Counted from the stretch's first letter, positions 1 through 10,010 are shown. The stretch: 64,000 nucleotides of DNA from Ornithodoros turicata (GCF_037126465.1 NC_088201.1:20444550-20508549), one strand, 5' to 3'. Made by a program: numbers and translations. Notes: generated by a model from the sequence alone, not told the origin.

Positions 1-243
1 GTGGGCGCAAAATCCGTTGTTTTGGTCTGTCACCAGTGATATCCATTCCAATCCGAATAAATCGAGTTTCTCCAAAATGGTGGCACCCAGTAAATAATGG
101 TGAGGTATAAGTACTGGATGGATGTAATAATAGACAACAATATTTCGACCTGTGATTGGCTAGATACCTTAAAAAGTGGGTGGAGCCTCAGGTATAGGCA
201 GGTCCCATTAATGGCCAGACTCCCTTTGGCATACACGGCACTG
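1..243. other. unassigned flank
   Basis: AT-rich sequence without a recognisable gene. A 68-codon frame on the minus strand covers most of it, but it shows no motif and I do not regard it as coding. It ends against the 30-bp palindrome that starts at 244. Confidence 0.4.
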
Positions 244-273
244 GGCTAGACGTAGTCATGACTACGTCTAGCC
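244..273. repeat. perfect 30-bp palindrome
   Basis: Two 15-nt arms meet at 258/259 with no spacer (centre CATG, outer bases GGCTAGACG). The right arm runs into the MITE sequence TAGCCAACCGTC, so the palindrome was probably formed when the end of the neighbouring palindromic MITE was inverted or duplicated. Confidence 0.85.
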
Positions 274-623
274 AACCGTCGACCCGAATGACATTGTTCT
301 CTCCTTGATTTGTGGACAGCGCGGGGCGTACGCCTCTTTGTGGAACTTAACTGTTTCCATCACCACCCACCACCACCATCTTGTGCAACTTAACGGCCAC
401 CAGTTTTCAACAGATCAGGGGAGAGAACAATGTCATTCATGATAATGGTTAGCTAGATGTTCAGCGCACGTGAAAGGACCCTCAGGTGGGCAAAATTAAT
501 CCACAGACCCGACCACTGTGACGTTGCTCATGATCGCAGTTGTCTCGCGACGTAAGGCCCCGGGTTATTGATATTAATTAGCTAGACGTGTGTTTTGCGG
601 TGAAGTACAGTTACTAGTGTGAG
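267..623. mobile_element. degenerate copy of palindromic CACTCTAAAA MITE
   Basis: This is one of about eight copies in the window of a non-autonomous element built as a long palindrome. The inner inverted arms are at about 270-305 (TAGCCAACCGTC...TTGTTCTC) and 417-456 (GAGAACAATG...GGTTAGCTA). A typical right terminus (GCGGTGAAGTACAGTT...TAGTGTG) lies at about 596-622. The normal left terminus is missing, and an unrelated stretch (457-575) separates the inner arm from the right end, so the copy is composite. It has no coding capacity. The family's TA target duplication and CACTCTAAAA ends suggest mobilisation by a Tc1/mariner-type transposase (inference). Confidence 0.7.
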
Positions 624-693
624 AACTGCAGCGCCCTCACGCGCACATCTGAGCGAACGAAGTCCGCTCCTTTACTCCACTTCACGGGGTCCC

Positions 694-922
694 AACAGAA
701 CTTCACCGCATAGCACGCTCCTAGCCAACCATCATCTCGGATGATATCGTTTCTCTCCCCTGATTTCTTGAACACTGTTTTTTGGGACACATATGTACTG
801 CACAAGTGTCGGAAAAAAGGCGCACGCCTGCCGTTTTCAACAAATCAGGGGAAATAACGATGTTATTCGGGATGATGGCTGGCTAGGGGTGTGCTATGCG
901 GTGAAGTTCTGTTTTAAGAGTG
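694..922. mobile_element. palindromic CACTCTAAAA MITE, nearly complete
   Basis: The left arm AACAGAACTTCACCGCATAG (694 on) and the right arm ending GCGGTGAAGTTCTGTTTTAAG are inverted copies of about 85 bp. They contain the family core ATCATCTCGGATGATATCG and its complement. The centre holds a smaller inverted pair around AAAAAGGCGCACGCC. The extreme left bases are missing, so no target duplication can be read. Non-coding. Confidence 0.8.
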
Positions 923-1091
923 CAGGGCAGGCTATGAACTGACTTGAGGGCGCTTCAGGTCATGTGGACACAGTGTAGTTGGCACATATGGAGATAGTGA
1001 AGTAAGGCAGCACTTGGAACACAGACGGATGAGTCGTGATGATTATGGTAGAAGGAAAAATTCACTGTTCTCTTTGGCGCATTGCCATACA

Positions 1092-1172
1092 CCCTAAGAG
1101 CAGAACTTCACCAAATAGCACGCTGTGCGTATACCATTGCCACGGATGATATGGTTATCGCTTCTTATTCTG
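1092..1172 (+). mobile_element. left-end fragment of palindromic CACTCTAAAA MITE
   Basis: The terminus CTAAGAGCAGAACTTCACC is followed by the family body (AGCACGCTGTGCG, CCACGGATGATATGG, TTATCGCTTC). No matching inverted arm follows, so it is a solo end. Confidence 0.7.
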
Positions 1173-1837
1173 ACAAGTAGGCGCATTACGTTCCGCCGTT
1201 TACGTTCCTCATTTTCCGTCACCGCGTCTGCATCTCCCGCAGCAGCATCTCCGACACATCTGCCAACTCTAAACTTACGCGAATGCTCCGCAGCACACCG
1301 CCTGCGCTCTATAGCCCCCATCCACACTTGCGGGAGAAGGAAAGCGGGCCCTTATCGCCGTGCGGAAAGTTGTTAACGGAGCCGGCTCCACTCTCCCCTT
1401 TCCTCACTCACGTTCTCGTTATAACTCGTGAATGCGCGGGACGCCGTGCAACATCAGCTATGGCTGCAGGCTATATACTACGCCCACACAGCGCGACCAC
1501 AACGCTCGGCCTGTATTCTCAATGGCTACCCGCCGCTCTCGCCCGCGATCAGTCGTGCACAGCGCGACTGGCTCCGCGGGAGTAGGGAGCCTCCATGGGT
1601 TGCTGCGGCAGTCAAGATGCCGGCGCTCGTAGCAGACGACGGAGTTGTCGCCTCCCTGAAAAGGGGACGCACATTGAGGCTCCCTACGCGGGAGAGAGAT
1701 CTTGCCTTTGAGGCGAAGTCAAGGACGCCCTACACGCCACCGCGGGCGCCCACGCGGCAGCTCTCCCGCAAGTGGGAACTTAAAAGGGTTGCAACAGGTC
1801 ATCCCAGGTTATCCCAGATAAACCTAAAAAAAGGTGC
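1173..1837. other. GC-rich unassigned stretch
   Basis: About 660 bp of GC- and CpG-richer sequence with several overlapping frames up to 152 codons (1428-1886 on plus). None shows a conserved domain, and the frames overlap in several phases, which fits base composition rather than coding. A short inverted pair, GTAGGGAGCCTC near 1583 and GAGGCTCCCTAC near 1676, could fold. No promoter or splice pattern convinced me. Confidence 0.3.
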
Positions 1838-2185
1838 TTTGCATCGATGCGAACTTGCATTGAAATTTTCACAGCGAAAAGGGTAGAAACGGAGAAAATG
1901 GGCACTGCGGATACCGAAACGTATGCGGCTCTGACGTCACAGACCTCACCGCCGCCAGTGAGGCAGCACACGAGAGGTCCCGTGCTTACGGCTGCCAATG
2001 GGAATGGACGCAACTCTGAGGTATGTGACGTCTCCGCTTTGCTCGGGAATGTGTTCGATGGCTTGTATCTCGCTAAGTACGACACATAGAAGGATAATTC
2101 TGGTTTTCCTCTACATTCTGGTGTGTAGGACAATGCGTCCATGATGTAATGAACCACATCTATGAAAATGTCACAACCCCTTTAA
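1838..2185. repeat. dispersed repeat, copy 1 (pair with 4362-4762)
   Basis: It aligns collinearly and in the same orientation with 4362-4762. Shared landmarks in order are GAACTTGCATTGAAATTTTC, GGAGAAAATGGGCAC, TGCCAATGGGAATGGACGC, TGTGTTCGATGGCTTG, AAGTACGACACATAGAAG and CAATGCGTCCATGAT. The two differ by substitutions and indels, so they are old. Frames run through parts of both copies on both strands, but no product is recognisable. It may be a fragment of an uncatalogued element or a duplicated locus. Confidence 0.75.
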
Positions 2186-2211
2186 CTCCGGGGCTTTCGT
2201 TTTGCCAGACG

Positions 2212-2372
2212 ACGTCAACTAGAGCCCTGCACCATCCGCGGATGGAAGCGGATATCCGCAAGATAGTTGCGGATTCGGATGAAAATTTAGCACTTTCTGC
2301 GGTGTGCGGATCGGATGCGGAAGGCTCGACGTCGGAAGCGGATCGGATGCGGTTGCGAAATTGCGGTTGCGA
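2212..2372. repeat. GCGGAT-rich degenerate simple repeat
   Basis: The stretch is built from variants of GCGGAT, GCGGATATCCGC and GCGGTTGCG, ending in a short A-run at about 2371. It begins with GAGCCCTGCACCATCCGCGG. Composition and periodicity indicate a satellite-like or dispersed simple repeat, not a gene. From 2373 to about 2700 I see nothing further. Confidence 0.6.
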
Positions 2373-2761
2373 AAAAAAAAGATTGACAGGACCTCTCAAG
2401 ACCTCTCAAAAGCTGATGCCCAGATTCGACACCGGAACATCAATGTTCAATTACGCTGTTTACGCTGCACCTGTCGTCGGAGCGGTACAATCATACAGTG
2501 CTATGATACACTAGAGATAGAAACAGACAAGTGCATGTCACAAAACTCCACATATACTGGGTTCCTTCAACTGTACAGATACACTCAAGGCATGCACACT
2601 GCTATCAGATTATCTAAAAGTTATTAAAAATGTCTTGCAGAATTGTGAATATCTAATATTTGTTGAAGGATCGCTGGCAAGAAACTACACGGAACGGTAA
2701 ATAGCAGCAACAGAAACTAGATTTAGCACTTACATATGTCTACGAAAGCACACAGTCATCA

Positions 2762-3440
2762 TCAACACATACTGTCGTATTCCACAAAGCGTGAACTCAT
2801 GTGACACATATTCGCAATGTCCATACAGCGACGCCGAAAAATATTCTCGAGGAACTCAGCTTCTCGGTGATCAAGTTCGTCTGTTTTACGTATATACTTG
2901 GGGACTCGCGATGCACCGTCCAGTTTGCCTCGCTTGAGCAAGGCGCCAACTAACTGGCGAGATTGGGTGTTCACCACCTGTCGCTTCGTACGAGATTCAT
3001 CTGTCAGAAATACAATTTCAAAATGTCAGTGTAAGTCAGTGTGTAGGCATCGAAATATATAACATACCGTTTGGCACAAAGTGCCGTTGGTAACCTAACG
3101 TGGTTGGTAATCTTCCTATCGGCGCTCGTAATGCGTGTCTGCGAACAGTGGTAAAAGCGTAAAGGGAACAGGAATGTCTGTCACTCACAAAAGCATATTA
3201 CGACGTGTCGCATCATCTACATACCTCAAAAACAGTTAGAATCCCGAAGACAAAACGCAAATTACTTGAGATCCGCGGCCGACATTCTCACACTTCAACG
3301 TTTCAAAGCAGACTGATTGAACCGCTGGCGACTGGCCCAAACGCTTCCACTTACGTGCAGTGCAATAATGCACGGATTGCAAGAACAATAGCTTCAAGGA
3401 GGAACGGCAATACAAGGTTAGCACGGCACCTGTACCTTGG
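2762..3440 (-). CDS. split gene-like segment A, unknown product
   Basis: Three exon-like blocks on the minus strand carry canonical splice signals. They are a hydrophobic block from about 3440 to 3355 with donor GTAAGT (plus-strand ACTTAC 3349-3354), a 71-bp block 3138-3068 with a CAG acceptor and donor GTATGT, and a last block 3000-2762 with acceptor TTTCTGACAG and a stop. All three can be read in one phase: a leucine/valine-rich segment resembling a signal peptide, a basic stretch (SRTKRQVVNTQSRQ) and a Cys-containing tail ending EYDSMC. No clear initiator Met was found. A collinear relative lies at 8326-8950 with the same 71-bp exon length and splice sites. The product is unrecognised; it could be a small secreted protein, a transposon gene or a decayed copy. 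Confidence 0.35.
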
Positions 3441-3567
3441 AGGAATAATTCACAAACATGTGAAATCTTGCGAACTATTTTCCAAAGCGGACGCGATATG
3501 TCCCGCGGCACGGAACACATGCAGAAACTTGCTCGGGGAGGTGTTGCACGACCCATCAAAGCTGTCT

Positions 3568-3786
3568 AAAAGGTCCGCTCAAACCCCCCAGAGGTACCTC
3601 AATGACTCTTCAACGCCTTCCAGGTTTTCTCTAAAAGGTCCTCTCAGACCCCTCTGGGCTGCCTGAAAGGTCCTAGAACACCTTTCAGATTTTCTCTGAA
3701 GGTCTTCTCAGACCCTTCAGAAGTGCTGAAGGGTCCTACCAGACCTTTCAAGATTTCTTGAAAGGTCCTCTCAGACCTCTCAGGAA
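3568..3786. repeat. 32-bp tandem repeat, about 7 units
   Basis: Units alternate around AAAGGTCCTCTCAGACC and TTTCAGATTTTCTCTG. The landmark AAGGTC(C/T)NCTCA recurs at about 3568, 3634, 3698 and 3761, which is twice the 31-33-bp unit. The array ends 16 bp before the Harbinger-type MITE. There are no conserved spacers, so it is not a CRISPR array. Confidence 0.75.
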
Positions 3787-3804
3787 ATTTTGGGTGGTCT
3801 CTTA

Positions 3805-4345
3805 AGGCTGAGACACATGTACGACGAAATGTGCGACCCGTCGTGCGACGCGTCGCAGCGCACAGCATCCTGGGACGGATTCTGGAGAAATAGGTCGTCG
3901 CAGCAGCTCTCTGCGACAAGTCTCAGCGCGACAAAACTGCTTGGAAAGCTCCGCTCCCGTTGTCGTAGGTTGTCGTGCGGATGTAGTGACTTCATGAACC
4001 AAGCAGCCAATGATGCTGCCTCTCTGGTCGATGCAATGGGTCCGAGAAAAAATGGCGGACAGTGTGTGTTCTGAATGCGAACAGTGGCTGATGTCGTCGT
4101 GTTGTGCCTTGAAAGACACGTGAAATAAGGAATGAATCGTTCTCGTTTACTGTGTTTTACGAGTGAGCACATTTGGTTATGTTAAATAAAGTGTAAGCGA
4201 GTGTATCTCTGGCAGCGCTGTTCTAGCAACACGGCGGTCCAGAGCGACATGTCGTAAGGATGTCGCCGCCCATGTGTCTGCTGATGCAGCACGCGACAAC
4301 TCGTCACACGAAATTGTGCATTTTGTCGTATATGTGTTTCGCCCT
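3805..4345. mobile_element. non-autonomous PIF/Harbinger-like element (MITE)
   Basis: The 541-bp element is flanked by a TTA duplication (3802-3804 and 4346-4348). Its imperfect terminal inverted repeats are about 55 bp: left AGGCTGAGACACATGTACGA, right complement AGGGCGAAACACATATACGA. The arms continue with diverged CGACAAAATG-type and GTCGCAG-type motifs. A 3-bp TWA duplication with a GGGC/GGCT-type end is typical of PIF/Harbinger. No transposase frame is present; frames up to 130 codons inside are motif-free. Confidence 0.75.
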
Positions 4346-4361
4346 TTAGACACATTTTCGA

Positions 4362-4762
4362 TAGGGATGTGAACCTGCATTGACAATTTCAGAGCGAAGA
4401 GGGTAATAGAAGCGGAGAAAATGGGCACCGCGAATACCGACACTCCAAAAAAGTTAAGACAGTCCTATGGACGAAACACACTCGCAGCCCTCACCCTCAA
4501 CCTCGCAACCCCGCCGCAGCCCTCGCCGCCGCCGTGAGACAGCGCACGAAGAGTCACGTGCATACCGCTGCCAATGGGAATAGACGCAACTCTGAGCTCT
4601 GTGACGTCTGCGTTTTGCTCGGTAGTGTGTTCGATGGCTTGCATCTTGCTAAGTACGACACGTAGAAGAACTCTTCTTTCCTCGGTATTCTGGCGTGCAG
4701 CACAATGCGTCCATGATCTAATCACCCACATCTATGAAAGTGTCCCATCCGCTTTAATTACT
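4362..4762. repeat. dispersed repeat, copy 2 (pair with 1838-2185)
   Basis: See copy 1 for landmarks. This copy carries about 60 extra bp after GGCACCGCGAATACCGACAC, including a CCTCACCCTCAACCTCG-type stretch absent from copy 1. It starts 16 bp after the Harbinger-type MITE, so the MITE probably inserted at or near the left edge of this repeat. Confidence 0.75.
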
Positions 4763-5121
4763 CTTACCTCTTGCTCTTAATTACCTTCAACTACGTCAAT
4801 TTCATATGATTTACATTTACCCTCTTATCTCCCCTTTACATCCCCACTTATACCTCTGCCTCGGTGAGACTTCACCAACTCTCTCTCTCCCTCGCACACA
4901 TATACATACAGCTTTTTCCACGTTGACACTTCTAATGCTAACGCATTAACATTTGGTGATGCACGTTGGTAATTAGTAACATTTTGTGATCCGCGTGTCC
5001 CCATCATCTTGTGTCGGGGAATACCCGTTATCTCGTCTCAAGCCCACACCTCCGCAGAACTCACTCATGAGCACGTTCACTCATGCTCACTCACGCTCAA
5101 TTCGGCTATTGAACTGAGCGT

Positions 5122-5350
5122 GAGTGAGCGAGCCAAGAGCTGAGCAGGCAGTGAGTGAGCGTGAGTGAGCGAGCTGAGAACGGAGCGGGCGGTGAATGAA
5201 CGTAAGTGAGCGAGCCGAGAGCTGAGCGGAGAGTGAGTGAGCATGAGTGAGCGATGCGAGAGCTGAGCCGACGGTGAGTGAGCGTGAGTGAATGAGCCGA
5301 GAACTGGGCGGCCGGTGAGTGAACTTGAGTGAGCGAGAGCGAAAACTGCC
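5122..5350. repeat. 41-bp minisatellite, array 1
   Basis: Five and a half units of 41 bp of the form GAGTGAGCGAGCC-GAGAGCTGAGCGGGCGGTGA-GTGAGCGT. A short opposite-polarity stretch (GCTCACTCACGCTCA, about 5083-5100) sits just upstream and could pair with the units. The array ends in GAACTTGAGTGAGC and GAAAACTGCCG, exactly as array 2 does. Confidence 0.85.
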
Positions 5351-5614
5351 GTGCTCTGTATGAAGGTAGGAACGCAACGAGTGCGCGACTCGTTGCCCTT
5401 TTAAACTTCTGTTGAAGTTGTTGCCTTTTTGATGATTTCCAATATCCGCCAAAGCAAATATCTTGTACGGCCGCATGCGCTCCGTTCTCAGAGCTGGGTC
5501 ATGGACGACGCAACGATTGCTTTATTTGATGCTTCGTGGAAAGCAATAAGGTGAGCATGAGTGAGCAAATGCCTGGAAACAGCGCAAACGATGGCACACA
5601 GTTGAGCTGGAAGT

Positions 5615-5845
5615 GAGTGAGCGAGTCGAGGTGTGAGCGGGTGGTGAATGAGCGCGAGTGAGTGAGCCGAGGGCTGAGCTGGCAGTGAGTGAGCGTGAGT
5701 GAGCGAGTCGAGAGTTGAGCGGGTGGTGAGTTACGTGAGTGAGCGGGTCGAGAGCTGAGCTGGCGGTGAGTGAGCGTGAATGAGCGAGCCGAAAGCTGAG
5801 CGGGCGGTGAGTGAACTTGAGTGAGCCAGAGTCAAAACTGCCGAT
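5615..5845. repeat. 41-bp minisatellite, array 2
   Basis: Further units of the same 41-bp repeat, with the same terminal variant GTGAGTGAACTTGAGTGAGC followed by AAAACTGCCG. The shared end suggests both arrays derive from one array that was duplicated or moved inside an element. The 260 bp between the arrays hold nothing recognisable. Confidence 0.85.
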
Positions 5846-5849
5846 GTCT

Positions 5850-6415
5850 GCTCAAGCCTCGCTGGCACCAAGATGCACTTTCAATGGGAACATGACATTA
5901 CAACCCAGTCTCTGCTTTACTCCGTTGAGACCACATTGTCCCTTTCTTTCCCCCGCCGAATCCTACGTTCCTTTACCACTGTCTTCCACCCCATGAGACT
6001 TAATAAGGCTTTTACACCGGCTTTCGAACATCTCCTCGATGTCGGTGCATCTAACCTCTGTTCCACGTGTGGTGTGCGCGGTGACCTCCATCACATCCTC
6101 CTGGTCTGCGGACGCTATACAATCGCGAGCGCGCCCTCATGGAAACTGCCCTGCAACGTGTCGATCAACGCCAGTTCGACTTAGCCAAAATTCTCGGGTC
6201 ATGGTCGGACTCCTCACTTAAGATGTAAGGCCTACGAGTTCTTGCTGAGTTCCTTCAGCACTGGACTAATGATCGAACTCTAATAGGACACCTTTCCATC
6301 ATCATCCTTTTCTCATCCTTTCCACAAGAGCAATGCGGTAGGGTACCGCCATAACGGCGGTGAATGACCCACCACATCATCATCCCATTTATATATGTGT
6401 GTGTTTGTGTGTGAT
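5850..6415 (+). mobile_element. LINE 3' fragment (RNase H-bearing group), 5'-truncated
   Basis: The remnant encodes the C-terminus of a non-LTR retrotransposon ORF2. The diagnostic piece is a Cys-His knuckle, CSTCGVRGDLHHILLVCGRY, followed by a typical ILGSWSDSSLKM-like ending. The reading frame is broken near 6185. The 3' UTR ends in a CCACATCATCATCCCA tract and a TG-rich run. The same 3' end occurs at 52,390-52,640, so both belong to one subfamily. Confidence 0.75.
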
Positions 6416-7249
6416 CTGATTTGCGAAAAATTCACTAATCGAAATTAAAACTAATTAAACGTATTGAGCTGACCTAATAATGTCCTGAGAAAGCAATCTA
6501 TCGAATTGAAACGTTTAGGTAACCTCTATCGGAACGACGCACGCTTCTGCTACACTTACGAAAACAAGACTTAGATAAGCCGTAGTATTCCATAACATTC
6601 GCAAACAAAATCCGGATTACCGACTACGAAAAATACCCTACCAACGAATCTCCTGCTCTTTGTGTGAGCAGCCAAATGCACTGTCAACACACGCACAAAT
6701 GGGATGATTATGTGGTGGGCACTGTCAGCAACAACGCTTGCAGCTCTCAAGATTTACACCGGTTGCAGCTTCTTCATTATGATACATAGGTTTGCCTGCT
6801 GCTTCTAGCGGAGAGTACTTTCTAAATGAAACGGTGTTGCTGAAATAATCAATAATTGCCTTAATGAGGTTCGCTTGCTGCGGCACCTCATCTCTCGCCA
6901 TTCATTGAATCTGTGCCGATGCGCAGCTTCGCTTCTTTTGTGTTTACTTCCACTCTGGTGATTGATGATGCAAACACATATTCATACCAATGTATGTGCT
7001 GAAAAGCTTTACGAACCACTCTATCACGCGTAATTAATTTTACAGTTTTCGAGAAACAGCACAGAGTTAACCTCTCGTCACGAACTGTGTTTCATTCAGT
7101 GCTCACCTGTGAACAGCAGTTCAATAATCAGGGCCGGTGGATTCAGAAACTTGCATGGTATTTTAATAAACCAAAAATCAGCTTCGAGGAGGAACGCTAA
7201 TGGGTGTTAATGGATGGTGTCGAAAGGAAATCTGCAATTGTGCCTCTGC
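6416..7249. other. no recognisable feature
   Basis: About 830 bp of unremarkable sequence. No frame above 60 codons with a motif, no inverted repeat and no SINE promoter was seen. Confidence 0.4.
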
Positions 7250-7860
7250 CAGACTTCAAGTAAGTAATTGCGCTACATGTAATCAATTACTTTTCGACTA
7301 ATTTTTCGAGTAATCTGATTACAATATTGAGTAATCAATTACCTTTCAAGTAGAGATTGACTCATAATATCAATGTGCTGCGACAAATTTCCTATGCCTT
7401 TGTTGGGCTATTCTAATGCAGAGGCATCGTAATAGCGTACTGGAATTTTAGGGCCGCTCTCCCTATACTCTCCCTACCCCAGTGAGCTGTGTCCGGTTAC
7501 AGTAGGTCGTGCTTCGGAGCTCTTGTCAGTCAGGTGGAGGTTCCAGGTGGCGTACTAATCAATACGCCCCTCAGGTTTTCTGTTGTTGAGGCCTCGAAGG
7601 GTCAACGTCTTGACAGGGAATAAATATAGTAATCGTACAGTCGTGCGAAGCTGCCATGTCACAGAGTCCGCAAGCGAACAATGAAAGATCAAAAAAGGAA
7701 TACTTCAGCTTCGCCGAAAGTAACGGCCCGACGACCGTATTACTTTTATGCTCGTTACTCAATCATATTTCCAGTCGAGTAATTTGTAACGGTACTCAAT
7801 TGCTTTTGCTAGAAGAGTAACTGTAATCCGTTACAATTTTGGAATAACGGGCACAAGCCT
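7250..7860. mobile_element. probable non-autonomous element rich in GTAATC motifs
   Basis: Both edges are packed with GTAATC/GATTAC and TTACTC/GAGTAA motifs: TGTAATCAATTAC and GAGTAATCTGATTAC at 7279-7325, and GAGTAATTTGTAACGG and AACTGTAATCCGTTAC at 7775-7830. They lie in broadly inverted arrangement around an unrelated core. The right edge (GGGCACAAGCCTAG) resembles ends seen in hAT-type families, but I could not define exact termini or a target duplication. A 63-codon minus-strand frame inside has no motif. Confidence 0.45.
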
Positions 7861-7911
7861 AGCTTCTACCTGTGCAACGTACAGCATGCAGTACCTAATT
7901 GACTCCTGAAG

Positions 7912-9654
7912 CCCTTAGGAAAAAAGTTTCCCAGATTGTATACGAACTGTATATAAAATCATGGGTTGGGTGGGTTAAAGATAGAAAAATCATGCATACA
8001 GCTCCTATCTAGTTTTTATATGGTTCTTCTAAGAAATGGGCGCGGGAGTGGTTACAAATTAGGTAGCCAAAATGTATACAAACTCAAAAGCATATTGTTT
8101 AGAAACTGTATACATGTTAGCCCCGACTTCTAAGCTGGCTGTGTACAGTAAAATATATACATATTGTATGCATAAATTCTACATAAACTATATACAGGGA
8201 AAGAAAGCCCCTTATGTCTGCGGTAGATGAGTACTCTCAAAAACCCACACAAAGCAGTACATAGCAGCAAATTACTTTATTCAACACTCACGAGTACGTA
8301 CCTTTCAAAGCATATCGATTTATCATCAACACACCTGAGCGTTGAATTCGTGGGGGAACAAAATTGGTAATGGTCGAACAACAACGAAAAAGAGCACATC
8401 TATGTCCTGGTTTCCGGTCCAACTTGTCTTTCTTTCGCAAAAGCACTTGTAAACCTTGTCATGACAAGCAGGAGTCTCCACCACATTGAACACTATGCTT
8501 GAGTCTCTCTTGCGGGAGGCCGCTGCGTCATATACGCTCAACCTGCAAGAAATATCGTTCCAGAAAACACGATGGCAAGATACCCATGTAGAGCAGTGTA
8601 GAGACATATGACATACGGTTTACACAAAGCATACAGTCGCTAACGGTTTTATCTGGCGTTCTATCTCCCTGTCGTTGTCCAGATCGCCTGCAAATAAAGT
8701 AAAACAGACAATGAGAACGCACTGGGCAGTCGAACATTTTACTTCAGAGTTATATAAATTACACACCTGAAACGGCAAAAATCCTGAAGGCGAAGAGCGA
8801 TTTGGCTTCAGATCCGCGTCCTCACTCTGACATTTCAAACGAGACTGACTAGTCTGCTGGCGGTTATAAGAAACGCTTCTACTTACGGACAGTTGCAATG
8901 TTAGGCGGGTTGTTAGAACGACAACATCAAGTGGGAACAACAATACAAAGCCTCTAATACGCTGCAGACTTAGTGGAACGCTCGAAATTATACGAACTAC
9001 AGTGCGGCGACGAGAAACGTCCGTTACAGCAGCCAAAGCGAACCGAACAAAACCATGCGCATACGCGACAGACTGGTGGCATGGTGAACAAGCAAGGACG
9101 CGCGGGCGAACCCGTGTTGAAATGCTCATGGAGCCGACGTCTCCGCTCAATGGCTTGGCGGAGGAGATATGACGACGGTAGAATCGTACTATCTCTTGAG
9201 CTTGTGGTGGTTGCAGGATGTCTCGGGAAATGCTGAACGATTTTGAAATCTCTGTCAACGTACGGCGCGTCAAAGAATGGTCAATGACATGGCACGATTA
9301 AAAAATTATATAAAATTTCTTGCGCAAATTCCTGTCTTCGGTTTTGCATGCGTACATTATGATAGGGTTCAGAACGTCATTAAAATACTGCTGCTGAATA
9401 CAGACTGAATACAGACTAGCTACAAAACGGTCAGGAATTTCCGTATAAAACCTGTATACAGTGTGCTTGATACAGAAATTGATAAGGGCTGCTTACAAAG
9501 TGGTTATGAACTCCTGTTTAGAAAATGTATACAGTGCGCTCAATAAATACTGTATCCAGCTTTAATCAAGTTTCTACCTGCTAAATTGAGTGAATAGGCT
9601 GGATAGGTCCTGGTTAAGACCTGTATACAAACTAGAAAATCATTTTCATAAGGG
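7912..9654. mobile_element. 1.74-kb TIR element enclosing gene-like segment B
   Basis: The ends are inverted: left CCCTTAGGAAAAAAGTTTCC (7912 on), right complement CCCTTATGAAAATGATTTTC (from 9654). Both are followed by AG-TTGTATAC. Subterminal copies of CTGTATAC or GTATACA recur in both flanks (about 7930-8200 and 9420-9640), the spacing expected of transposase-binding repeats. No clear target duplication is visible, and the superfamily is not assigned. The interior (8326 to about 9270) holds a split gene-like segment on the minus strand that is homologous to 2762-3440. Confidence 0.65.
8326..9273 (-). pseudogene. split gene-like segment B, decayed relative of segment A
   Basis: It is collinear with 2762-3440. 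There is a hydrophobic block ending at 8887 with donor GTAAGT (plus-strand ACTTAC 8881-8886), a 71-bp block 8687-8617 with acceptor TTTGCAG and donor GTATGT, and a last block 8542-8326 with acceptor TTCTTGCAG and a stop. A poly(A) signal (plus-strand TTTATT 8276-8281) follows. A 217-codon frame starting at 9273 reads through the first block and its intron. In the phase used by segment A the middle and last blocks here meet an immediate stop, so the copy is probably broken. The last block contains a Cys cluster (ACHDKVYKCFC). The product is unknown. Confidence 0.4.
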
Positions 9655-10010
9655 TGGGCGCATCCCGGTCTTCTGTAAACCATCATCCTGCAAAACAATC
9701 GACTAGATCTCCCGTTGAAAGGACTTTCCCGGAATACACAAAACCCTGCTCTTTAAGCTGCGAACAAGAAGCACTTTCACTAAATTATACAAGATTGGCT
9801 CTCTGGGTATCGCAGATTGGAGACACTGTCAGCAAACCGAAACTATCGAACACATCCCTATTCATTGTAGTGCATACGCTGTGACGCGGGAGATATACCT
9901 TGGACACTGCTGGGAATTGTACGCTGGATGATGTCCTACATCACAGAAGCTCTTTCCCTGAAAGATACACCAAAACTCACAGCCTAGTCTGCTTCCTCCA
10001 GGTATCAGGT
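9655..10010 (+). mobile_element. LINE ORF2 C-terminal fragment
   Basis: Short remnant with the LINE knuckle WRHCQQTETIEHIPIHC (about 9812-9870). It has a terminal segment resembling ALSLKDTPKLTA...CFLQVSG that is typical of the last residues of RNase H-bearing LINEs. Frames are interrupted. It abuts an oppositely oriented LINE at about 10,010, giving a tail-to-tail arrangement. Confidence 0.6.

Noticed and set aside
1428..1886. 152-codon plus-strand gene
   Set aside because: Overlapping frames in a GC-rich tract, no motif, and it ends inside the dispersed repeat.
2304..2627. 107-codon plus-strand frame
   Set aside because: Derived from the GCGGAT simple repeat and its flank, with no conserved motif.
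2762..3000. insulin-like peptide
   Set aside because: The last exon has a dibasic-like region and three Cys, but the CC-x3-C-x8-C A-chain pattern is absent and no B chain is visible.
3568..3786. CRISPR-like periodicity
   Set aside because: Units are directly adjacent and drift in sequence; there are no unique spacers of constant length and the genome is eukaryotic.
7904..9662. 8-bp target duplication for the CCCTTA element
   Set aside because: The flanks (…CTCCTGAAG and TGGGCGCA…) do not match, so the superfamily was left open.
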